Positions 16,988 through 25,603 of a DNA stretch of 64,000 nucleotides are shown piece by piece. The notes beneath the pieces are model-generated. The model had not been told where the DNA came from. It saw only the letters and a program-made list of their open reading frames with translations, and ran no database searches. The DNA lies in NCBI RefSeq assembly GCF_005491205.1, contig NZ_CP028035.1, forward strand, positions 1,302,001 to 1,366,000, read 5' to 3'. The position numbers and the translations under genes were made by a program. The number at the start of each line of letters is the position of its first letter. Positions within the stretch are counted from its first letter, which is position 1. The stretch comes from Nissabacter sp. SGAir0207. Its GTDB lineage: Bacteria > Pseudomonadota > Gammaproteobacteria > Enterobacterales > Enterobacteriaceae.

Positions 16988-19282
16988 ATGGCAGGTAATG
17001 AAATTAATGGGTTGGTGTTTGATCTGGAGGCCGTGCCCGCGACCGAACAGCAGCCGGCCACCATTATTCAGGTCGGCGGCTATCGCCCTGATGTGGGCGA
17101 GCAGCTAGAGGCCCAGGTAAATAACAATTTGCCAGAGGTGCTGGCGCGGCTGGATGCCCTCTCTGATGGGGCGGCCTTTATTCTGGGGCATAATATTCTG
17201 GAGCATGACCTGCCATTATTACGGCAGGTGCAACCCAGCCTGCGGTTATTGGCCGACCACCTGCCAGCGATTGATACACTCACCCTGTCGCCGCTGGCCT
17301 TCCCGCAAAACCCCTACCACCGCCTGATTAAAGATTACAAGCTGATCCGCAGCAGCCTCAATTCGCCGCTCTCGGACTGCCACGCCACCGTGACGCTATT
17401 TCAGGATCAGAAGCAGGCGTTCAGCCAGCTCAATGCCCAGCACCGTCAGGAGTTGCTCTGCTACCAGAGCCTGCTGGCCCCCAAGGGCAGTGGCTTTGAG
17501 GCACTGTTTACCGAACTGACCGGCCAGCCGCCGCTGCCAGCCAACATGCTGCACACGATGATCTGGCGGCTGATGCGCGAGACAGACCCCACGCTGCAAC
17601 GCACTCTGAAGGTGTGCCAGACCCGGCTACGCGGTTTGCTGCGCGATGATCTGCCGCGGCCAGAACTGCACCAGCCGATCGCCTACCTGCTCGCGTGGTT
17701 GCGCGTCTCCGGCGGCAACTCGGTGCTGGCACCCTGGGTGCGCCACCAGTACCCGGCCGTCAGCCAGTTGGTGACGGAACTGCGTGATGTGCCGTGCGAT
17801 GACGCCAGCTGCACCTACTGCGCGACCACCCACGATCCGCGCCATGAGCTACAGCGCTACTTTGGCTTCAGCCAATTCCGCGAGGAGCGGCCCGGCAGCA
17901 GCCTCCAGCGCGCCATCGTGCTGGCGGGGATGCAGAACCAGCATGTGCTGGCGATTCTGGCAACCGGCGGCGGCAAATCCCTCTGCTACCAGTTGCCCGC
18001 CCTGAACCGCTACCACCGCAACGGCAGCCTGACGGTGATCATCTCGCCGCTGCAATCGCTGATGAAAGATCAGGTAGACGGGCTGCTGGCCCACAACATC
18101 CAGTGCGCGGCGACCCTCAATGGGCTGCTGACCATGCCGGAGCGCGCCGACGTGCTGGAGAAGATCCGCATGGGCGACATCGGCATTTTGCTGGTCTCGC
18201 CGGAGCAGTTCCGCAACCGCGCCTTCTGTCTGGCGCTGCAACAGCGGCAGATTGGCGCGTGGATCTTTGATGAGGCGCACTGCCTCTCCAAGTGGGGCAA
18301 TGATTTTCGCCCCGACTACCTCTACGCCAGCCGCTTTATCCGCGAGTTCAGCGCCGGGCAGCCGCTGGCGGCCATCGGCTGCTTCACCGCCACCGCCAAG
18401 CCGGACGTGCTGGAGGATATCCGCAGCCACTTCAAGCAGGAGCTGGGCATCCGCTTCCGCGAGTTCCTCGGCACGCATGAGCGCACCAACCTGGCCTTTG
18501 ATGTCATCCCCTGCACGCGCAATGAGAAGTGGCCGCTCACCCGGCAGCTGCTTGCCGAAGGGGTGGGCGAGGGCGGCGCGGTGGTGTTCGTCGCCAGCCG
18601 CAAAAATGCCGAGGAGCTGGCGGCCCACCTGCTCCAGCACGAAGTGAAGTGCCGCCACTTCCACGCTGGCCTGCCGCCGGGCGAGAAGAAGCTGATTCAG
18701 GAGAACTTCAAGGCTGGCGCGTTGCAGGTGATTGTCGCCACCAACGCCTTCGGCATGGGCGTTGACAAAGCGGACGTACGCTTGGTGCTGCATGCCGACA
18801 TCCCCGGATCGCTGGAGAACTATTTGCAAGAGGCCGGGCGCGCTGGCCGTGACCAGCAACCCTCCCGCTGCATCTTGCTGTATGACCCGCAGGACATTGA
18901 GTCGCAGTTTGGCATGAGCGAGCGCGCCCGGCTGAGTATGCGTGACATCAAGCAGATTTTGCGCAAGGTGCGGCAGGAGAGCGTGCGCTGCAAGGAGGGG
19001 CCGCTGATTATCACGGCGGGCGAAATCCTGCTCGATGACAGCGTGGACACCAGCTTCAGCATTGATGACCGGGATGCCGAAACCAAGGTCACGACCGCCA
19101 TCGCCTGGCTGGAGCGCGGCGGGTTCCTGACGCGCGGCGAGAACCACACCCGCATCTTCCCGGCCCATGTGCGGCTGCGTGGCGAAGAGGCGGAGCGCCG
19201 CCTGCAACAGGCCGACCTGCCCGCGCCGTCGCGAGGAGTACCGCGCGATCCTGCAATTCCTCACGGACTCGCCAGCCGATGA
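16988..19282 (+). CDS. N-terminal part of a frameshifted exonuclease-RecQ-UvrD helicase
   Basis: This 764-codon frame encodes a DEDD 3'-5' exonuclease-like domain (about 1-160: FDLEAV, GHNILEHDLPLL, SPLSDCHATVTLF) and then a full RecQ-type helicase. The helicase core has Walker A ILATGGGKSLCYQLPAL near residue 327, DEAHCLSKWGNDFRPDY near 427, and motif VI text GMGVDKADVRLVLHADIP then YLQEAGRAGRD. A RecQ zinc/winged-helix-like region follows. The frame then runs into unrelated text after QQADLPA and stops at 19282. The natural protein continues in the frame at 19221-22163 and would total about 1725 residues. The domain mix suggests processing and unwinding of DNA ends. The start follows a GCAAGGA-like site. 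Confidence 0.8.
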   Translation: MAGNEINGLVFDLEAVPATEQQPATIIQVGGYRPDVGEQLEAQVNNNLPEVLARLDALSDGAAFILGHNILEHDLPLLRQVQPSLRLLADHLPAIDTLTLSPLAFPQNPYHRLIKDYKLIRSSLNSPLSDCHATVTLFQDQKQAFSQLNAQHRQELLCYQSLLAPKGSGFEALFTELTGQPPLPANMLHTMIWRLMRETDPTLQRTLKVCQTRLRGLLRDDLPRPELHQPIAYLLAWLRVSGGNSVLAPWVRHQYPAVSQLVTELRDVPCDDASCTYCATTHDPRHELQRYFGFSQFREERPGSSLQRAIVLAGMQNQHVLAILATGGGKSLCYQLPALNRYHRNGSLTVIISPLQSLMKDQVDGLLAHNIQCAATLNGLLTMPERADVLEKIRMGDIGILLVSPEQFRNRAFCLALQQRQIGAWIFDEAHCLSKWGNDFRPDYLYASRFIREFSAGQPLAAIGCFTATAKPDVLEDIRSHFKQELGIRFREFLGTHERTNLAFDVIPCTRNEKWPLTRQLLAEGVGEGGAVVFVASRKNAEELAAHLLQHEVKCRHFHAGLPPGEKKLIQENFKAGALQVIVATNAFGMGVDKADVRLVLHADIPGSLENYLQEAGRAGRDQQPSRCILLYDPQDIESQFGMSERARLSMRDIKQILRKVRQESVRCKEGPLIITAGEILLDDSVDTSFSIDDRDAETKVTTAIAWLERGGFLTRGENHTRIFPAHVRLRGEEAERRLQQADLPAPSRGVPRDPAIPHGLASR
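19212..19238 (+). other. Frameshift site joining the two helicase halves
   Basis: The reading frame must move by +1 here. Upstream coding sense (EEAERRLQQADLP) ends and downstream sense (RRREEYRAILQFL) begins around 19216-19232. Deleting one C from the CCC at 19220-19222 restores a continuous protein (LPRRREEY). It may be a real one-base insertion, a sequencing or assembly error, or, least likely, recoding. Confidence 0.8.
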
Positions 19283-22163
19283 GCGCATTGACACCGATCG
19301 GCTGATGGTGCTGACCAGCCAGACCCATGAGGAGATTGTCGGCGCGCTGCGCCAGATGGAGGCGTTGCAGCTGATTGAGAATGACGCGCAACTGACGCTC
19401 TACCTGCGCTATGGCGTGGTCGGCAGTTCGGAGCGTCGGCTGGAGCAGAGCAGCCAACTGGAGCAGGCGCTGTTTGCGCTGTTCCAGGAGAGTTACCCGG
19501 ATCACGAGCCGGGCGGCTGGCTGGAGATCAACCTGCAATCCCTGACCGCGGAGTTGAAGCAGCGGCTGGCGGGGCGCGAACTGTTGCCGGTGCAGGTGCT
19601 GCAACTGCTGCGCAGTTTGTCGCAGGATCGCGACGGCGACAGCCAGCAGCGCGGCTGTTTTGAGCTGCGGCAGCTTAACCGCGATGCGCTGCGGTTGCAG
19701 GTCAAGGGCGGGCTGAGCTGGTCACAGATCCAGGAGCAGGGCGAGAGCCGTCGGCTGCTGGCCGCGGCGCTGGTCACCTTTTTGGTGAAGAAGTTACAGG
19801 GGCAGCGCGGCAAGGATCTGCTGGTCGAGACCACCTTCGGCGAACTGGCAGGCATGATTGCCGCGCAGCCGGAGATCGCCTGCCACATCCCGCTGGAGGC
19901 GCGCAAAACGCGCACCGAGCAGGTACTGCTCTACCTGCACCAGCAGGAGATCCTCTGCCTCAACCACGGCATGACGGTGATGCGGCGGGCGATGACCCTG
20001 CGCGTCAACCCGGAGAAAAAGGGCAACTACCTGAAGGAGGATTACGCGCGTCTGGATGAGCACTACCGCGAGAAGCGGGTGCAGGTGCATGTGATGCGCG
20101 AATACGCCGAGATGGCGCTGAAGGAGATGGGGCAGGCGCTGAATCTGGTGCTCGACTACTTCAGCGTGCTCTCCCATGAGTTTATCCAGAAATATTTCCG
20201 TGGGCGCGAGGGGGTGCTGAAGCTGGCAACCAGCGAAGAGTCGTGGGAGATGATTGTCGGCAACCTCAACCCGGTGCAGAAGGCGATTGTGGCCGACGAC
20301 GAGGACACCAACCGGCTGGTGCTGGCTGGCCCCGGCTCCGGCAAGACGCGGGTGATTGTGCACCGCATCGCCTATTTGCTGCGGGTGCGCCGCATCCCGG
20401 CGGCCAGCATCATCGCGCTGACCTTCAACCGCCACGCGGCCAACGAGATCCGCCAGCGGCTGGTGGCGCTGGTGGGCACGGAGGCCTATGGCCTGACCAT
20501 CCTCACCTACCACAGCATGGCGATGCGGCTGACCGGCAGACGGCTGGAGGGCGAGCAGGCAGAGGAGCAGCAAGCAGAGGGGAAAGCGGCGAAGGGCGAA
20601 TCGGCCTTCGACAAGATCCTGCAACACGCCGTGGATCTGCTGGAGGGCAAGGCCGCCACCGAAGAGGAGGGGGAGGATGACCTGCGCGAGCGGCTACTGC
20701 GCGGCTACCGCTACATTCTGGTGGATGAGTATCAGGATATCGATGCACGCCAGTACCGGCTGGTCAGCGCACTGGCGGGCCGACGGCAGGAGGAGGAGGA
20801 GGGACGGCTCTGCATCATGGCGGTAGGCGATGATGACCAGAATATCTACGAATGGCGCGGCACCGACAACCGCTATATCGGCGAGTTCGAGCAGCGATAT
20901 GAGGCGAAAATCGACTATCTGGTGGAGAACTATCGCTCCAGCCGGCATGTCATCAACGCCGCCAACAGTGTGATCATGCGCATCCCTGAGCGCCTGAAAG
21001 CTGACTACCCGATCCGCATCAATGCCAGCCGGGAAGAAACGCCGGATGGCGGGCGCTGGCGCGAGCTGGACCCAAGCACGCAGGGGCGGGTCGTGCGCCT
21101 GCTGATCGCTGGTCACAAGGGGCATGAGGCCAATGTGCAGGCGCAGGCCGCGCTCGCCGAGCTGATCCGGCTGCGGCGGCTGGAGGGGGAGAGCAGCTGG
21201 GACGGCTGCGCGGTGCTGGCCCGCAGCCACCACTTGCTGGAGCCGGTGCAGGCGTGGTGCGAAGAGAAGGGCGTGCCCTACCACCTGGCCGCTGATGGTC
21301 ATGACGGCTGCTCCCTGACGCGTGAGCGGGAGTTTGTCGCCACCCTTGAGCAGATCCGCGCGCAACCGGCGCTGCCCGTCAGCGACCTGGAGGCGCGCCT
21401 CGGCCCGATGTGGACGCAGCCGCGCTGGCAGCACTTCTTCCAGGAGGCGCTGTGGCAGTTACGCAGCGAGCAGGGTGAGCACCCGCTACCCGCGGCGGCG
21501 GTGGTGTCGTGGCTGTATGACTATGCCCGCGAGATTCGCCAGCAGCCGAAACCCGGCCTCTACGTCGGCACCGTGCACTCCACCAAAGGGCTGGAGTTCC
21601 GCCATGTGGTGCTGCTGGATGGCGGGTGGGGCAGCAGCAGCAATCTCGAGGAGGATCGCCGCCTCTATTACGTCGGCATGACCCGCGCCAAAGAGACGCT
21701 GACCCTCGGCGAATGGGAGGATGGCCGGAGCTACGGCCGCGAGCTGGCAGCGGGGGAGACGGTGTGCCGCCGTTATCAGGCCAGCCACCGGCCAGAGCTG
21801 GATCGCCACTACCACTACCTGACGTTGAAGGAGGTGGACATTGGCTTTACTGGCCGCAAGCCCGCCAGCCATGCGGTACATGCCGATGTGCGCGCCCTGA
21901 AGCCGGGTGACCCATTGCGGCTGGAGGCGAGCCAGGGGAGGTATCTGCTATTGAACGCGCAGGGCCGGGTAGTGGGCCGCACGGCGTGGGCTTTCGAATT
22001 GGATATGGAGGTGGCGCATTGCGAGGTGGCAGCCATCTGTGTGTACTACGCCAGCGACAGCAGCGACCCGGAAAAGTACCCAGTAAAGGTGGATCGGTGG
22101 GAAGTGGTATTGCCCCGTCTGTGGGGCCGCCGCACCGGGCGTAGCACAAAAGCGCGTGGTTAA
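19221..22163 (+). CDS. C-terminal part of the frameshifted exonuclease-RecQ-UvrD helicase
   Basis: About 980 codons open after the frameshift. A helical region (about 19240-20230) leads to a complete superfamily 1 UvrD/Rep-type helicase. It has LAGPGSGKTRVIVHRIAYLL at about 20324, LVDEYQDIDARQYRLV at about 20720, AVGDDDQNIYEWRG at about 20823 and TVHSTKGLEFRHVVLLDGG near 21570. A small C-terminal beta-rich domain closes the protein (RLEASQGRYLLLNAQGRVVG). An internal ATG (MVLTSQTHEE, about 19306) could allow separate translation, but no good ribosome binding site is seen. SF1 and SF2 helicases in one polypeptide with an exonuclease is unusual; related full-length proteins exist in other enterobacteria, to my knowledge without an established role. 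Confidence 0.78.
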   Translation, partial: PRRREEYRAILQFLTDSPADERIDTDRLMVLTSQTHEEIVGALRQMEALQLIENDAQLTLYLRYGVVGSSERRLEQSSQLEQALFALFQESYPDHEPGGWLEINLQSLTAELKQRLAGRELLPVQVLQLLRSLSQDRDGDSQQRGCFELRQLNRDALRLQVKGGLSWSQIQEQGESRRLLAAALVTFLVKKLQGQRGKDLLVETTFGELAGMIAAQPEIACHIPLEARKTRTEQVLLYLHQQEILCLNHGMTVMRRAMTLRVNPEKKGNYLKEDYARLDEHYREKRVQVHVMREYAEMALKEMGQALNLVLDYFSVLSHEFIQKYFRGREGVLKLATSEESWEMIVGNLNPVQKAIVADDEDTNRLVLAGPGSGKTRVIVHRIAYLLRVRRIPAASIIALTFNRHAANEIRQRLVALVGTEAYGLTILTYHSMAMRLTGRRLEGEQAEEQQAEGKAAKGESAFDKILQHAVDLLEGKAATEEEGEDDLRERLLRGYRYILVDEYQDIDARQYRLVSALAGRRQEEEEGRLCIMAVGDDDQNIYEWRGTDNRYIGEFEQRYEAKIDYLVENYRSSRHVINAANSVIMRIPERLKADYPIRINASREETPDGGRWRELDPSTQGRVVRLLIAGHKGHEANVQAQAALAELIRLRRLEGESSWDGCAVLARSHHLLEPVQAWCEEKGVPYHLAADGHDGCSLTREREFVATLEQIRAQPALPVSDLEARLGPMWTQPRWQHFFQEALWQLRSEQGEHPLPAAAVVSWLYDYAREIRQQPKPGLYVGTVHSTKGLEFRHVVLLDGGWGSSSNLEEDRRLYYVGMTRAKETLTLGEWEDGRSYGRELAAGETVCRRYQASHRPELDRHYHYLTLKEVDIGFTGRKPASHAVHADVRALKPGDPLRLEASQGRYLLLNAQGRVVGRTAWAFELDMEVAHCEVAAICVYYASDSSDPEKYPVKVDRWEVVLPRLWGRRTGRSTKARG

Positions 22164-22245
22164 CCTCCTGTCATCCTAAGAGAAACATGAATTGGCCCGG
22201 CCAGTTCACAAAAATGGATAAACAGTGAACAATTACGCGGCTAAC

Positions 22246-22261
22246 TGTGAGTCCATTCACA
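22246..22261. promoter_or_regulatory. Consensus CRP-binding site upstream of the GPH transporter
   Basis: TGTGAGTCCATTCACA matches the CRP core TGTGA-N6-TCACA in all ten positions. It lies 65-80 bases before the transporter ATG, an activating distance. Confidence 0.8.
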
Positions 22262-22325
22262 TCAAAATTGTTGCTTCCTGATTATAAGAACGCCATTCAT
22301 GTTAAATTAAAACGGCGGTTCAATT

Positions 22326-23900
22326 ATGGAAAAGCAACAGATGGCCCCAGGTGACGCAGAGCGGCCGATTCTCTTCCGGCACCTGATGGCCTACGGCGGT
22401 GGCAACCTGCTGGGCAGCGGCGCACTGGCCATCGCCGGTGCCTGGTTGCTCTACTTCTACACCACCTTCTGCGGCCTGACGCTGCTGGAGGCGTCGGCGA
22501 TCTTCTCCGTCGCCAGCATCATCGACGCCCTCAGCAACCCGCTGATGGGCTACCTGACCGACAACTTCGGCCACACCCGCCTCGGCAAGCTGTTTGGCCG
22601 CCGCCGCTTCTTCCTGCTGATTGGCGCGCCGCTGATGCTGTTCTACCCGCTGCTATGGGTCGAGGGCTTCGGCTTCTGGTACTACCTCAGCACCTACGTG
22701 ATCTTTGAGCTGATCTACACCTCGGTGATGGTGCCCTATGAGACGCTGGCCACCGAAATGACCACCCACTTCGCCATTCGCTCAAAACTCACCGGCTACA
22801 AGGCCATCTTCGGCAAGATGGCCAACTTCCTCGCGGCCTTCATTCCCGGCCAGTTCATCCTGATCTACGGCAAGGAGTCGGCCAAGCCCTTCTTCTACAC
22901 CGGCCTGACCTACGGCGCGATCCTGTTCATCGCCATCGGCCTGCTCTACTTCTGTACTTGGGAGCGCCAGCAAGCACCGCTACGCGCCCTCGACCTGCAC
23001 AAAAAGACGCTGGGGCAGACCATGCTGTCGCTCGGGCGCGATATGGTCTCTACCTTCCATCTGCGGGTGTTCCGCAAGCACCTCGGCATGTACCTGTTTG
23101 GCTTCGGTGCCGAGTGGCTGTTCGCCTCGGTCTTCACCTACTTCATCATCTTCGTGTTGCAGTATGACCCGGCGATGGTCGCGGGCCTCAACAGCCTGAA
23201 CTCGCTGCTGCAACTCTTCTCCACCGCCATCTTTATCGGGCTGTGCGTGCGCAAGGGCTTCAGCAACCCCTACATTTTGGCGCTGGGCATCGTGGTGTTC
23301 GCCGTCGGCTGCTACACGCTGCTCTACTTCCTGCAACTGCCAGCCACCTACGCCACGGTGGCGATGCTCAGCATTACCGTGGTGTTTGGCATCGGCACCG
23401 GCGGCGTCTACTACATCCCGTGGACGGTCTACACCTTCCTGGCGGACGTGGATGAGATCTTCACCGGCCGCCGCCGCGAGGGGATCTACGCCGGGGCGAT
23501 GACCTTCTCCGGCAAGCTGATGCGCTCGGTGGTGGTGTTCGTGATGGGCGCGATCCTCAGCTTCTACGGCTTCCAATCCAAGTCCCACACCCAGCCGGAG
23601 AGCGCGGTGATCGCCATTGCGCTGGTGTTCTGCATCGGCGTGGTGTCGCTGGCGCTGGTGGCGATGGTGTTCAGCAAGCAGATGACGCTCAACCGCACCA
23701 CCCACCAGATTGTGCTGGATGAGGTGGCGCGCATCCGCGCTGGCGGCCGGATCGCTGATGTCACGCCACTGACGCGCAACGTGGTGGAGGAGCTGGTGGG
23801 CTACCCCTATGAGGCGTGCTGGGGCAACAGCCCGATCTGCCGCAAGATGCTCGACAAGCAGACGCTGGCCCGCCCGGCGCAGCCAACCACCGACGCCTGA
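22326..23900 (+). CDS. GPH-family sugar transporter, probable hexuronide/unsaturated uronate importer
   Basis: This 524-residue, 12-helix permease of the glycoside-pentoside-hexuronide (MelB-like) group has an N-terminal MAYGGGNLLGSGALAIAGAWLLYFYTTF and the family loop DALSNPLMGYLTDNF...GRRRFFLLIG (about residues 60-100). It sits upstream of kduD and a DhuI-like isomerase in one direction, so it probably imports oligogalacturonide- or glycosaminoglycan-derived unsaturated uronates, or another hexuronide. The CRP site at 22246-22261 indicates catabolite control. The imperfect palindrome just before the ATG (about 22304-22324) is too poor to call a KdgR box. The C-terminal 60 residues form a soluble tail. 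Confidence 0.8.
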   Translation: MEKQQMAPGDAERPILFRHLMAYGGGNLLGSGALAIAGAWLLYFYTTFCGLTLLEASAIFSVASIIDALSNPLMGYLTDNFGHTRLGKLFGRRRFFLLIGAPLMLFYPLLWVEGFGFWYYLSTYVIFELIYTSVMVPYETLATEMTTHFAIRSKLTGYKAIFGKMANFLAAFIPGQFILIYGKESAKPFFYTGLTYGAILFIAIGLLYFCTWERQQAPLRALDLHKKTLGQTMLSLGRDMVSTFHLRVFRKHLGMYLFGFGAEWLFASVFTYFIIFVLQYDPAMVAGLNSLNSLLQLFSTAIFIGLCVRKGFSNPYILALGIVVFAVGCYTLLYFLQLPATYATVAMLSITVVFGIGTGGVYYIPWTVYTFLADVDEIFTGRRREGIYAGAMTFSGKLMRSVVVFVMGAILSFYGFQSKSHTQPESAVIAIALVFCIGVVSLALVAMVFSKQMTLNRTTHQIVLDEVARIRAGGRIADVTPLTRNVVEELVGYPYEACWGNSPICRKMLDKQTLARPAQPTTDA

Positions 23901-23937
23901 CGGCAGGCGTCCAGGTTTTTCTGACCGCCGTCAAAAT

Positions 23938-23957
23938 TTATGAAACAACGTTTTATT
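23938..23957. promoter_or_regulatory. KdgR-like operator upstream of kduD
   Basis: TATGAAACAACGTTTTATTT closely resembles the KdgR box (AATGAAACAnnnTTTCATT type), 87-106 bases before the kduD start. KdgR represses pectin and uronate genes in enterobacteria. Assignment is by motif only. Confidence 0.65.
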
Positions 23958-24043
23958 TTTATTTGTCGCCCGTTTTTATTTGCGTTAGGATCCTTGCCAT
24001 CCAAGCAGCCCAACGGGGGCGGCGGCACATTGAGGGAACTATG

Positions 24044-24805
24044 ATGATTCTTGAGGCATTTTCACTACAGAACAAGGTCGCCCTGGTGACGGGCTGTGAC
24101 ACCGGGCTGGGGCAGGGGATGGCGGTGGGGCTGGCGCAGGCCGGCTGTGACATCATCGGCGTCAATATCGTTGAGCCTGCCGAGACCGAGCAGCAGGTCA
24201 CGGCGCTGGGCCGTCGCTTCCTCAGCCTGACCGGCGACCTGCGTAACACCGCGATTGTGCCGGATCTGGTAGCGCGCGCGGTGGCGGAGTTTGGCCGCAT
24301 TGACATTCTGGTCAACAACGCGGGCATCATCCGCCGCGAGGATGCGCTGGAGTTCAGCGAAAAGGATTGGGATGACGTGATGAACCTGAACATCAAATCG
24401 GTGTTCTTTATGTCGCAGGCGGTGGCGAAGCAGTTCATCGCGCAGGGCAGCGGCGGCAAAATCATCAACATCGCCTCGATGCTCTCTTTCCAGGGCGGCA
24501 TCCGCGTTCCCTCCTACACCGCCTCCAAGAGCGCGGTCATGGGCGTCACTCGCCTGCTGGCCAACGAGTGGGCGAAGCATGGCGTCAACGTCAACGCCAT
24601 CGCGCCGGGCTACATGGCGACCAACAACACCCAGCAACTGCGCGCCGACGAGTCCCGCAGCCAGGAGATTCTGGGGCGCATCCCGGCAGGCCGCTGGGGC
24701 ACGCCGGGCGACGTGATGGGGCCAGTAGTGTTCCTCGCTTCGCCGGCGGCCGACTATATTAATGGCTACACCCTGGCCGTCGATGGCGGCTGGCTGGCAC
24801 GTTAA
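24044..24805 (+). CDS. kduD: 2-dehydro-3-deoxy-D-gluconate 5-dehydrogenase KduD
   Basis: This 253-residue short-chain dehydrogenase is nearly collinear with E. coli KduD (start MILEAFSLQNKVALVTGCDTG against MILSAFSLEGKVAVVTGCDTG, end NGYTLAVDGGWLAR). The cofactor motif is TGCDTGLGQGM and the catalytic residues lie in NIASMLSFQGG and YTASK. The enzyme reduces 2,5-diketo-3-deoxygluconate to KDG in pectin and glycosaminoglycan catabolism. ATG 24044 is chosen for its spacing to GAGGGA; ATG 24041 is also possible. A hairpin (GGCCCGG/CCGGGCC, 24816-24833) without a T-run separates it from the next gene. Confidence 0.96.
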   Translation: MILEAFSLQNKVALVTGCDTGLGQGMAVGLAQAGCDIIGVNIVEPAETEQQVTALGRRFLSLTGDLRNTAIVPDLVARAVAEFGRIDILVNNAGIIRREDALEFSEKDWDDVMNLNIKSVFFMSQAVAKQFIAQGSGGKIINIASMLSFQGGIRVPSYTASKSAVMGVTRLLANEWAKHGVNVNAIAPGYMATNNTQQLRADESRSQEILGRIPAGRWGTPGDVMGPVVFLASPAADYINGYTLAVDGGWLAR

Positions 24806-24877
24806 CCCTTTCTGCGGCCCGGTGCGCCGGGCCACGCGACAACCGGAGGCGGCCTGCCGCCCCACAAGGAGAGCGAG

Positions 24878-25516
24878 ATGAAGATTGCATTGATGATGGA
24901 GAACAGCCAGGCAGCGAAAAATGCCGTGGTGCTGAAACAGCTGACCGAGGTGGCAACCGAGCGCGACCATCAGGTCTTCAACGTCGGCATGAGCGACGAG
25001 CAGGATCACCACCTGACCTACATCCATCTCGGCATTATGGCGAGCCTGCTGCTGAACGCCAAGGCGGTTGATTTTGTGGTGAGCGGCTGCGGCACCGGGC
25101 AGGGCGCGCTGCTCTCGCTCAACCTGCACCCCGGCGTAGTGTGCGGCTACTGCATCGATCCGGCCGACGCCTACCTGTTCGCCCAGATCAACAATGGCAA
25201 CGCACTGGCCCTGCCGTATGCCAAGGGCTTTGGCTGGGGCGCAGAGTTGAACGTGCGCTTCATCTTTGAGAAAGCCTTCACCGGCGAGCGCGGCGCAGGC
25301 TACCCGCCAGAGCGCAAAGAGCCGCAGGTGCGCAACGCGGGCATCCTCAATCAGGTGAAAACCAGTATGCTGAAAGGTGGCTGCATCGACACCCTGCGCG
25401 CGCTGGATCAAGAACTGGTGAAAACCGCTGTCTCTGGCGAACGCTTCCAGCAGTGCTTCTTTGAGCACTGTCAGGACAAAGAGATTGAAGCCTACGTGCG
25501 CAGCGTGCTGGGCTAA
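24878..25516 (+). CDS. dhuI: RpiB/LacAB-family isomerase of the DhuI type
   Basis: This 212-residue protein has an N-terminal RpiB-like fold with the family Cys loop SGCGTGQGALL (near residue 70) and a C-terminal extension (about 150-212) ending in FEHCQDKEIEAYVRSVLG. The text strongly resembles streptococcal DhuI as I remember it (KIALINENSQASKN, NYGM, DFVVTGCGTG, NGGNALSIPYAKGFGWGAEL). DhuI converts 4-deoxy-5-hexoseulose uronate to the substrate of the next dehydrogenase, replacing KduI. Its place directly after kduD supports this. AAGGAGAGCGAG precedes ATG 24878. Confidence 0.8.
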   Translation: MKIALMMENSQAAKNAVVLKQLTEVATERDHQVFNVGMSDEQDHHLTYIHLGIMASLLLNAKAVDFVVSGCGTGQGALLSLNLHPGVVCGYCIDPADAYLFAQINNGNALALPYAKGFGWGAELNVRFIFEKAFTGERGAGYPPERKEPQVRNAGILNQVKTSMLKGGCIDTLRALDQELVKTAVSGERFQQCFFEHCQDKEIEAYVRSVLG

Positions 25517-25524
25517 ACGGCCCG

Positions 25525-25591
25525 ATAAAAAAGCCCCATCAGGAAACTGATGGGGCTTTTTTTATACCCGCCGGATGGTTTAACCGAGCGG
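25525..25591. repeat. 67-bp repeat, left copy, containing a strong bidirectional terminator
   Basis: It matches 30770-30836 at about 59 of 67 positions in direct orientation. The core is a terminator palindrome, and downstream flank CATACCCGCCGGAT...CCGAGCGG-like sequence is shared as well. The loop is GAAA here and TTTC in the other copy, exact reverse complements of each other. Confidence 0.88.
25527..25563. terminator. Bidirectional terminator between dhuI and the autotransporter gene
   Basis: The arms AAAAAAGCCCCATCAG and CTGATGGGGCTTTTTT enclose GAAA. A-run and T-run on either side allow termination in both directions, serving the convergent dhuI and autotransporter genes. Confidence 0.95.
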
Positions 25592-25603
25592 GGTTTACAG
25601 GGA

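Noticed and set aside
24816..24833. Hairpin between kduD and the DhuI-type gene as a terminator
   Set aside because: The stem is strong but there is no T-run, and the genes appear to form one operon.
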